The notes beneath the pieces were generated by a model that saw only the letters and a list, made by a program, of their open reading frames with translations, searched no databases and was not told where the DNA came from. From Chloroflexota bacterium (GTDB taxonomy: Bacteria; Chloroflexota; Anaerolineae; Caldilineales; Caldilineaceae), in NCBI GenBank assembly GCA_003577005.1, contig QEUW01000259.1:1-11241 (forward strand): a DNA stretch of 11,241 nt, read 5' to 3'. Numbering within the stretch: the first letter of the stretch is position 1; each line of letters starts with the position of its first letter. Positions 6,847-11,241 of the stretch are shown here, piece after piece. Made by a program: the position numbers and the translations under genes.

Positions 6847-7851
6847 ATGCGTTTCAGCCTGCGGCTCAACAACGATTTGACCCTCACCCAATACAAAACG
6901 TTGGCCCAGGCGGCTGAAGCTGCCGGTTTTGACCAGCTCTGGGTCAGCAATGATCTCTTTTTGCGCAGCAACCTGGTGGTCCTCCCCGCCATCGCCCAGG
7001 CAACGAGCCGGTTGGAGATCGGCACCGGTATCCTCAACCCCTACACCATCCACCCAGCCGAGATGGCAATGTTCGCCGCCACCATGGACGAACTGAGTGG
7101 CAACCGTTTCAATCTGGGTATTGCGGCCGGTGCGGCCGAGTTTCTCAAATGGATCGGGGTCGAACAGGAGCAGCCTCTCAGCGCTATGCGCGAGACGATC
7201 CTGGCCGTGCGCCGGCTGCTGGCAGGGGAGCGGGTTGCGCTGGCGGGTCGCTTTCTCCGCTGGAACGATGAAGCCTATCTGCGTTTCAGTGCGCCGCGCA
7301 TCACCCCCATTTATGTCGGCGCGATGGGACCAAAGATGTTGGCGCTGGCCGGTGAGCTGGCCGATGGCGTTCTGCCGCTGCTCTTCCCGCCCGAACACTT
7401 CTTTGGCGTCCAACCCTATCTTGCCACCGGTATTGCCGCCCGTAGTCCACACCTGGCCCCGCTTGACTTCGCCGCCTGTCTTTGGGTCTCGCTGGCGGAA
7501 GACGAAGCGGCAGCGCGGCGCGTGCTGGCCCAGAAGATCGCTTATTACGGCCACGCCCTCGGCCCGCTCATTTACGAGCGGTTGGGGCTCACTCGCAACG
7601 ATTTTCGCCCCATCGAGCATGCCATGATGGTGGAGCGGGATGAGGAGAAGGCGATCAATCTAATCGATGAACGGATGTTGCGTATCGGGGTCGTGGGAGG
7701 ACCGCACGCTGTCATCAAACGATTGGAGCCGCTCGTGGCGGCGGGCGCCCGCCATCTCAGCTTTGGCCCGCCGCTGGGGCCGGATCTACTGGAAGCTGTG
7801 CAGTTGCTGGGGAAAGTGATACACCATTTTCGCAGACAGACTGGTTCCTAA
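6847..7851 (+). CDS. LLM-class flavin- or F420-dependent oxidoreductase
   Basis: A 334-residue single-domain protein of the luciferase-like monooxygenase superfamily, which has a TIM-barrel fold and binds reduced FMN or coenzyme F420. It begins MRFSLRLNN, followed by AAEAAGFDQLWVSNDLF and LEIGTGILNPYTIHPAEMAM. Then come LSGNRFNLGIAAG, PIYVGAMGPKMLALAGELADGV near the middle, and a C-terminal segment with GGPHAVIKRLEPLVAAGARHLSFGPP. These blocks are closest to the F420-dependent group that includes methylenetetrahydromethanopterin reductase-like proteins, and the length fits. GGTGA seven bases before the ATG supports the start. It follows the Rid gene by 88 bp. The substrate is unknown. Pairing of an LLM enzyme with a Rid protein recalls RutA/RutC of pyrimidine breakdown, but this enzyme is not obviously RutA and the other Rut proteins are absent, so that parallel is only suggestive. 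Confidence 0.9.
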   Translation: MRFSLRLNNDLTLTQYKTLAQAAEAAGFDQLWVSNDLFLRSNLVVLPAIAQATSRLEIGTGILNPYTIHPAEMAMFAATMDELSGNRFNLGIAAGAAEFLKWIGVEQEQPLSAMRETILAVRRLLAGERVALAGRFLRWNDEAYLRFSAPRITPIYVGAMGPKMLALAGELADGVLPLLFPPEHFFGVQPYLATGIAARSPHLAPLDFAACLWVSLAEDEAAARRVLAQKIAYYGHALGPLIYERLGLTRNDFRPIEHAMMVERDEEKAINLIDERMLRIGVVGGPHAVIKRLEPLVAAGARHLSFGPPLGPDLLEAVQLLGKVIHHFRRQTGS

Positions 7852-7876
7852 CCTCAAGCCCCCGAACACCCCCTGA

Positions 7877-8227
7877 TCAACCCGCTGCCTCGTTCCACGG
7901 CACTGCGCTGACATCGTCATGGCGTAGCCTGCGCCGGCCGATCCGGTCGATACGCATGACTAGCCGGCAGGCCGGGTCAGGACAGGTGACGCGGCTGTCG
8001 GTTTCCATCCAATCGGCGGGGTGGTTGAGACGCTGTTTGGCCGGCAGCAAGGGCAGCGTCGATTGCAGTGCGTAGAGGCAAAAATCTTTGCCATCGGGCA
8101 GAGAGAGCTTGCCCCCACGCAGAAAAAAGCAATCGCCAACCGCCATGTTGCACGTACAGTTGCCATCGATGGACTCGACGGTGATTTGGAGGTCGTAAAG
8201 TTCAAACTGGTCTGGCTGGTTTGCCAT
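7877..8227 (-). CDS. TIGR04076-like small cysteine-containing protein
   Basis: A 116-residue protein that resembles the uncharacterised TIGR04076 family. Visible features are an N-terminal strand YDLQITVESIDGNC, then VGDCFFLRGGKLSLPDGKDF with CLYALQSTLPLLPAKQR, and later VTCPDPACRLVMRIDRIGRR. The seven cysteines, at GNCTC, GDC, FC, TC and AC, make metal binding conceivable, but they are not arranged as a standard zinc finger. There is no signal peptide or membrane segment. The ATG at 8225-8227 is preceded only by a weak GGGTAG. The gene faces the LLM gene with 25 bp between stops. The tnpB element ends within 30-45 bp of its start codon, so its original promoter was probably displaced. The family name is from recall of the motif pattern and is less certain than the gene itself. 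Confidence 0.72.
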   Translation of the reverse strand: MANQPDQFELYDLQITVESIDGNCTCNMAVGDCFFLRGGKLSLPDGKDFCLYALQSTLPLLPAKQRLNHPADWMETDSRVTCPDPACRLVMRIDRIGRRRLRHDDVSAVPWNEAAG

Positions 8228-8253
8228 ATTGCGCTACCCATAGTGTCGTCTTA

Positions 8254-8274
8254 CAATACAAAGCAATTCAGTGA
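8254..8274 (+). repeat. Left half of the palindrome flanking the tnpB element
   Basis: CAATACAAAGCA (8254-8265) is the exact reverse complement of TGCTTTGTATTG at 9604-9615. The match continues imperfectly inward through an AGTGA shared by both ends. It lies just outside the element's right-end hairpin. Confidence 0.8.
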
Positions 8275-8420
8275 CTGCTCCCAACGCTAAAGCTGTTGGG
8301 CTTCTACAGCTACAACCGCCGCGCCCTGGGGGCACCCGGTGCTGATGCTCGCCAATCCACGAGCAAGAATGTTTAGAGCCGCATTTACATCGCGGCACAT
8401 CTTCAAACCACAATGAGGAC
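8271..8420 (-). ncRNA. Predicted omega RNA (reRNA) at the right end of the tnpB element
   Basis: TnpB nucleases are guided by an RNA made from the 3' end of tnpB and the element's right end. Here the right-end hairpin (8280-8300) contains the tnpB stop codon in its loop, the arrangement expected for such an RNA. The 3' scaffold end would fall near 8267-8274, and the guide would then read minus-strand flanking bases, starting with or near the palindrome half. The 5' limit given is approximate and based only on the usual length of these RNAs. Confidence 0.45.
8280..8300. repeat. Right-end hairpin of the tnpB element
   Basis: CCCAAC (8280-8285) and GTTGGG (8295-8300) are perfect 6-bp arms around GCTAAAGCT. 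The tnpB stop codon (8287-8289) lies in the loop. The hairpin resembles the left-end stem at 9560-9580 in sequence and loop. Confidence 0.8.
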
Positions 8421-9438
8421 ATTCGTGAACACGTACAGTCAGGTCTTTAGGAACAATCTCACCACAACCAGAGCACATCTGCGTCGTGTTCTTGGGATCA
8501 ACCAGTGCTACACCACGACCGGCACTCGCAGCCTTGTACGTGGTGAACCGCATGAATTGACCCCAAGCCACATCTGCAATGCCCCGGTTGATGGCCTTGT
8601 TCCCATTAACCTGCATATCCTGAATGTCCAAGTCCTCAAAGGCGATGAACTGGTATTCATTCACCAGTTTGCGAGACTCTTGGTGCGCAAAATTGGTACG
8701 GCGGTTGGTCGCACGGCGGTAGGCGTGCTGCAGCGCACGAACCGCATTGCGCCGTTCGGGTGTTCCTTTGGCGAATCGCTCTTTCTTGCGCTGAAGCCGG
8801 GCAATGTCTCGTTGGTCTCGTTTCATCCAGCGTTGGCGCTCGATTTTCTCACCGTTGCTGAAGGCTGCAAAAGTGGACAGACCCAGGTCAACACCAACAA
8901 CCTTATCAGTGGGCGGCAGCGGTCTCGCCTCAACTTCACAGGAGAAGCAGGCGTACCAGTTACCGACCGAGTCACGGCGAACGGTCAAGGTCTTGATGGT
9001 TCCGCTGATTGGTCGATGCAGCTCGATTTTGACATCACCGATTTTGCTCATGCGCAAGCGCCCATTGTCGAGCAAGGCAAATCCGCTTTGCGTATAGGTG
9101 AAACTATCGTACCGACCCCTGCCTCTGAAGCGGGGATAGCCAGGTTCCTCGCCAGCCTTTACCCGGCGAAAGAATGCCTTAAACGTAAGGTCTACACGCT
9201 CGGTGACATTCTGCAATACCTGAGAGTGAACCATTTGAAGTTCTGGTTTTTCCGCTTTCCAGATCGGCAACATCCGCTTGGTGTCATAGTACGACACGTT
9301 GCGCTGCTCTTGCTCCCATGCTTCTTTGCGCATGGCAAGCGTCTGGTTATAGACCCAGCGGCAGAGATCGAGCGTCTGCTCAAGGGTTGCGCGTTGTGCG
9401 CCGGTTGGAAAAAGCCGATACTTGTACGTCAATCTCAT
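8287..9438 (-). CDS. tnpB: TnpB, RNA-guided RuvC-like nuclease of an IS200/IS605-type element
   Basis: TnpB is an RNA-guided DNA endonuclease related to Cas12 that helps the element persist by cutting sites from which it has been lost. With the ATG at 9436-9438 the protein has 383 residues, the usual size. It begins MRLTYKYRLFPT, the standard family start. The RuvC aspartate of motif I is D184 in VGVDLGL. The glutamate of motif II is E268 in FEDLDIQ. The final aspartate is D350 in CRDVNAALNIL; the family often has DRD here, so the first Asp is replaced by Cys, but the catalytic one remains. A zinc ribbon is formed by C322, C325, C340 and C343. Nothing is broken, so the nuclease is probably active. 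An upstream ATG at 9456 is in frame but lies within the candidate promoter. There is no ribosome site for either start. Confidence 0.95.
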   Translation of the reverse strand: MRLTYKYRLFPTGAQRATLEQTLDLCRWVYNQTLAMRKEAWEQEQRNVSYYDTKRMLPIWKAEKPELQMVHSQVLQNVTERVDLTFKAFFRRVKAGEEPGYPRFRGRGRYDSFTYTQSGFALLDNGRLRMSKIGDVKIELHRPISGTIKTLTVRRDSVGNWYACFSCEVEARPLPPTDKVVGVDLGLSTFAAFSNGEKIERQRWMKRDQRDIARLQRKKERFAKGTPERRNAVRALQHAYRRATNRRTNFAHQESRKLVNEYQFIAFEDLDIQDMQVNGNKAINRGIADVAWGQFMRFTTYKAASAGRGVALVDPKNTTQMCSGCGEIVPKDLTVRVHECPHCGLKMCRDVNAALNILARGLASISTGCPQGAAVVAVEAQQL

Positions 9439-9444
9439 GGTCAC

Positions 9445-9472
9445 ATTGTAGCACATTTTAGGCCAATCGCAA
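9445..9472 (-). promoter_or_regulatory. Candidate extended -10 promoter of tnpB, leaderless type
   Basis: On the minus strand, TTGCGA (9467-9472) is followed after 16 bases by TACAAT (9445-9450), preceded by TGC, an extended -10. The ATG at 9438 starts only 6 bases after the -10, so transcription would begin at or next to the start codon. This fits the absence of a ribosome binding site. Confidence 0.55.
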
Positions 9473-9510
9473 AATACCTAAAGCATGTTTGTTTGTTGAG
9501 TTTGCGGTTC

Positions 9511-9580
9511 GGGCTAAAGCCCTCGGTGCTACGCACCGTACAGCTTTAGCCCCTTATATCCCAAGTCTAAAGAGCTTGGG
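9511..9580. repeat. Left-end stem-loops of the tnpB element
   Basis: The first structure has outer arms GGGCTAAAGC (9511-9520) and GCTTTAGCCC (9543-9552) enclosing a second stem CGGTGC/GCACCG (9524-9529, 9533-9538) with a TAC loop. The second is CCCAAG/CTTGGG (9560-9565, 9575-9580) around TCTAAAGAG, matching the right-end hairpin. Such subterminal stems are what TnpA would recognise as single strands. Confidence 0.8.
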
Positions 9581-9593
9581 GCTTACGAGGCTT

Positions 9594-9615
9594 TCACTAA
9601 AACTGCTTTGTATTG
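9594..9615 (-). repeat. Right half of the palindrome flanking the tnpB element
   Basis: TGCTTTGTATTG (9604-9615) is the perfect inverse of 8254-8265. Joining 8254-8270 directly to 9597-9615 rebuilds a 36-bp palindrome with 12 perfect arm pairs plus three more including one G-T. Confidence 0.8.
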
Positions 9616-9742
9616 GAGGAAACGTGGAACGAATCACACGCACAATTCTCGCGGGCACCCAATCCGGTCAATGCAAGCCGTAACTTCTGTCGCCACACTG
9701 GTGGAAATAACCATCCATTGGTTGACGTTATCATCCCAGTCC
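9616..9742. other. Non-coding stretch with nothing recognisable
   Basis: Between the tnpB element and the 19-bp inverted repeat I find no credible gene on either strand and no RNA family. A frame of 77 codons runs through it but has no family features and crosses the repeats. Confidence 0.5.
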
Positions 9743-9808
9743 GACCTCCAGGAGGTGACCACAAATCGTCTGGTTGAGAAAGTTAATTCTGGTCACCTCC
9801 CGGAGGTC
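9743..9808. repeat. Paired double-palindrome repeat (REP/MITE-like)
   Basis: GACCTCCAGGAGGTGACCA (9743-9761) and TGGTCACCTCCCGGAGGTC (9790-9808) are inverted copies of 19 bp with one mismatch, 28 bp apart. Each arm is itself a palindrome, ACCTCC-N-GGAGGT, and the mismatch is exactly at that central base. A weaker outer match, TTGACG (9722-9727) with CGTCAA (9823-9828), extends the symmetry. It lies downstream of the second binding-protein gene and could also end its transcript. Confidence 0.75.
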
Positions 9809-9845
9809 TTGGCGGCGAGAATCGTCAAAGTCTCGTTGTAAGACT

Positions 9846-9858
9846 AGGGGAGACCCCT
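9846..9858 (-). terminator. Possible short hairpin terminator after the second binding-protein gene
   Basis: Arms AGGGG/CCCCT enclose AGA, beginning 3 bases after the stop codon on the minus strand. The stem is only 5 bp and is followed by AGTCTT rather than a T-run, so it would be weak alone. Confidence 0.3.
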
Positions 9859-9861
9859 CTT

Positions 9862-11085
9862 CTACTGCAACGTCACCGTATTGTTCGACCCATCATACGA
9901 ACCGATCTCGCCAAACTCGGTGCCCGCTTCGTTCACCTGTTGGATGCTGTAGTAGGCAATGGCCTGGTCGCCATTCTCATCCAAATAGGTTTGCACCGCG
10001 GTGCCGATGTAGTGGTTGGCAATAAAGGGGAGCATCTTTTGCACGCTCTCGCCATTGTTGCCCGCGGTGAGGATCGTGAGCATGGCGATGTTGGCCGCAT
10101 CGTAGGCATAGTTGGTGAAGGGGCCGGGCTCGCTGCCAAACTTGGCCTGGAAAGCATCGACAAAAGGCTGCGTATTAGGCGTCAGCCGTTGGGTGGTGGT
10201 GACGACGGTAAACCTGGTCTGCGCCAGAAACTGGGCATGGGTCGGGTCGCTCAAGATTTCGGGGTTGACCAGGTTTTCAGCCCCCAGCCAATCGACCGTG
10301 CCAAGCGTCTGGTCGACCGTCGCCACCTGTAACGCCTTTTGTGCATCACCCAGAAAACAGACACAGAGCACCGCAGTGGGGCCACTCTCCTTAAGCCGGG
10401 CAACTTCGGCGCTCAACGCGGTCACCTCGCCGGAGAGTTCAGCCGGTTCGGCAGCGTAGCGAACCACCGCCACCTCACCGCCGCCGCCGGCTTGAAAGCC
10501 CTCGCCAAAGATCTCCATCAGCCCGTTGCCAAAGGGGTTATCCACCTGGAGTGCGGCGATGTTTTGGTAGCCGCGCGCCAGGGCGATCTGGATAAAAGCC
10601 TGGGCGGCAAACGTGTCAGGCGGGTACATCACACGGAAGATGTAATCATCGGGGATGGCGCCGGCCGGCGCGCTCGAGGCCGGCGCGACGAGGACGATCT
10701 GGTTTTCGTCGGCAAACTGTTTGGCGCCAAGCACCTCGCCCGTGGTGAGCGGACCGATGACCACCTGGGCGCCGCTCGACTGCACGACCGTCTGGACAGC
10801 ACGGGCTGCGCCTTCGCCGGTGCCTTCGGTGTCGGCGCTGGCAACGGTGAACTGGATGGGCCGCCCGGCTGCGGCCAGTTGGGCGTTCATCTGCTCGACC
10901 GCCAGTTCGATCCCTTTGCCAAAGTCGGTGCCGAACGAGCCGAGCGAGCCGGTGAAGGGTTGCGCCACGCCAAGCACAATTGTCTGCGGGCCGGTCGCTT
11001 CGCCCGGCACCTGCACAGGCTGGCAGGCAGCCAGCACCAACAGCAATACAAAAGTGACCGCCAACCCACGGGTGATGCGTTTCAT
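9862..11085 (-). CDS. Second Liv/HAAT-type substrate-binding lipoprotein, unlinked to permeases
   Basis: An extracytoplasmic ligand receptor of the Peripla_BP_6 type. The ATG at 11083-11085 (407 residues) is set by AAAGGAG seven bases upstream. The signal peptide MKRITRG plus a hydrophobic core ends in the lipobox LAAC, with the lipidated Cys at residue 21. The mature domain begins TIVLGVAQPFTGSLGSFG after a short linker. Then come GIELAVEQMN, AQVVIGPLTTGEVLGAKQFA, ALQVDNPFGNGLMEIFG and the late FTNYAYDAANIAMLTIL block typical of the family. An unusual C-V-C lies in AVLCVCFLGDAQKA. It is clearly a different protein from the binding protein of the cupin-liv operon, and no transporter gene lies next to it within the window. 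Partner permeases may lie beyond the right edge only if divergently arranged; otherwise it is an orphan receptor. The ligand is unknown. Confidence 0.9.
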   Translation of the reverse strand: MKRITRGLAVTFVLLLVLAACQPVQVPGEATGPQTIVLGVAQPFTGSLGSFGTDFGKGIELAVEQMNAQLAAAGRPIQFTVASADTEGTGEGAARAVQTVVQSSGAQVVIGPLTTGEVLGAKQFADENQIVLVAPASSAPAGAIPDDYIFRVMYPPDTFAAQAFIQIALARGYQNIAALQVDNPFGNGLMEIFGEGFQAGGGGEVAVVRYAAEPAELSGEVTALSAEVARLKESGPTAVLCVCFLGDAQKALQVATVDQTLGTVDWLGAENLVNPEILSDPTHAQFLAQTRFTVVTTTQRLTPNTQPFVDAFQAKFGSEPGPFTNYAYDAANIAMLTILTAGNNGESVQKMLPFIANHYIGTAVQTYLDENGDQAIAYYSIQQVNEAGTEFGEIGSYDGSNNTVTLQ

Positions 11086-11092
11086 AAGAAGA

Positions 11093-11099
11093 CTCCTTT
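11093..11099 (-). promoter_or_regulatory. Strong ribosome binding site of the second binding-protein gene
   Basis: AAAGGAG on the minus strand lies 7 bases before the ATG at 11085 and decides against the in-frame ATG at 11142. Confidence 0.85.
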
Positions 11100-11113
11100 G
11101 GGATGTTTCGATT

Positions 11114-11139
11114 GTATCGTGATGATGTATCGTGATGAT
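11114..11139. repeat. Perfect 13-bp tandem duplication in the leader of the second binding-protein gene
   Basis: GTATCGTGATGAT occurs twice in direct succession (11114-11126, 11127-11139). It lies between the candidate promoter and the ribosome site, so it would be in the 5' leader of the transcript. It may be an operator pair, as 13 bp is a little over one helical turn, or a simple duplication. Confidence 0.75.
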
Positions 11140-11172
11140 CAATTATCGGGCGATTGCCGAGGAATTGTGTGG

Positions 11173-11200
11173 TGGATACTATACACCAGAGTTCTGTCAA
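11173..11200 (-). promoter_or_regulatory. Candidate sigma-70-type promoter of the second binding-protein gene
   Basis: A perfect -35 TTGACA (11195-11200 on the minus strand) is followed after 16 bases by TATCCA (11173-11178). The -10 is poor, but TATAGT-like bases overlap just upstream. It would give a leader of about 80 bases that includes the 13-bp tandem repeat. Confidence 0.5.
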
Positions 11201-11241
11201 CCTGCAAGAGGGCCTCACATCTCAGGGTGCGTCCAGCAAAA

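Larger units (their letters stand above)
8267..9596 (-). mobile_element. IS200/IS605-type (IS1341-like) element with tnpB only
   Basis: A unit of about 1.33 kb containing one intact tnpB and no tnpA tyrosine transposase, so it could only be moved by a TnpA supplied elsewhere. Both ends carry similar subterminal hairpins. At the right end, CCCAAC and GTTGGG (8280-8300) enclose a GCTAAAGCT loop. At the left end, CCCAAG and CTTGGG (9560-9580) enclose TCTAAAGAG. A larger stem lies at 9511-9552. The exact junctions are ambiguous by the four bases TGAA (minus strand) present at both 8267-8270 and 9593-9596. Outside these junctions the flanks are the two halves of a palindrome. No direct target duplication is seen, as expected for this family. 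Confidence 0.8.

Noticed and set aside
6784..7620. A 278-codon minus-strand frame opposite the LLM gene
   Set aside because: The plus strand encodes a full LLM-family protein with a ribosome site; the antisense translation has no recognisable motif.
8413..9549. A 378-codon plus-strand frame opposite tnpB
   Set aside because: It is the complement of an intact, recognisable tnpB and crosses the element's left-end hairpins. No domain is recognisable.
8254..9615. A classical DDE insertion sequence, suggested by the inverted ends
   Set aside because: The only gene is tnpB; there is no DDE transposase and no target-site duplication next to the repeats.
9608..9841. A 77-codon frame between the tnpB element and the second binding protein
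   Set aside because: It has no ribosome site and runs through the palindromic repeat, and the translation resembles no family.

Overview
The window looks like a piece of a moderately GC-rich chromosome, most likely from a member of the Chloroflexota. That assignment is an inference from gene content: a bacterial tricorn-type protease, a DUF2330 protein, lipoprotein binding proteins with long Ala/Pro/Gly linkers, an F420-type LLM oxidoreductase and an enlarged LivM. No rRNA or other phylogenetic marker is present. I see no tRNA, rRNA or CRISPR array.

Layout. (1) Positions 1-590, plus strand: the C-terminal catalytic end of a tricorn-like protease, running off the left edge. (2) A nested inverted repeat at 610-693 fills the gap before a convergent block. 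(3) Positions 6085 down to 699, minus strand: a five-gene, operon-like run of small cupin, branched-chain amino acid-type (Liv/HAAT) substrate-binding lipoprotein, DUF2330 protein, LivH and LivM. No LivG/LivF ATPase follows; the run ends against the tricorn gene. (4) Positions 6336-7851, plus strand: a divergent pair, a RidA-family protein and an LLM-class flavin/F420 oxidoreductase, separated by a strong 14-bp hairpin. (5) Positions 7877-8227, minus strand: a small TIGR04076-like protein. (6) About 8254-9615: an IS200/IS605-type (IS1341-like) element carrying only tnpB. Its ends sit in the two halves of what was probably one 36-bp palindrome. (7) Positions 9616-9861: non-coding, with a 19-bp inverted repeat whose arms are themselves palindromes. 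(8) Positions 9862-11085, minus strand: a second, unlinked Liv-type binding lipoprotein with its own candidate promoter.

How it fits together. The binding protein, LivH and LivM form the extracytoplasmic and membrane parts of an ABC importer that must borrow ATPases encoded elsewhere. The cupin at the head of the operon and the divergent RidA-LLM pair suggest, by context only, that the imported compound is a nitrogenous or organic molecule that is then oxidised. The substrate cannot be read from the sequence. The tnpB element is unrelated to this and seems to have inserted upstream of the TIGR04076-like gene.

The least ordinary features are the palindrome-embedded tnpB element with a leaderless-type promoter, the roughly 120-residue membrane insertion in LivM, the missing ATPases, and several independent intergenic inverted or tandem repeats.
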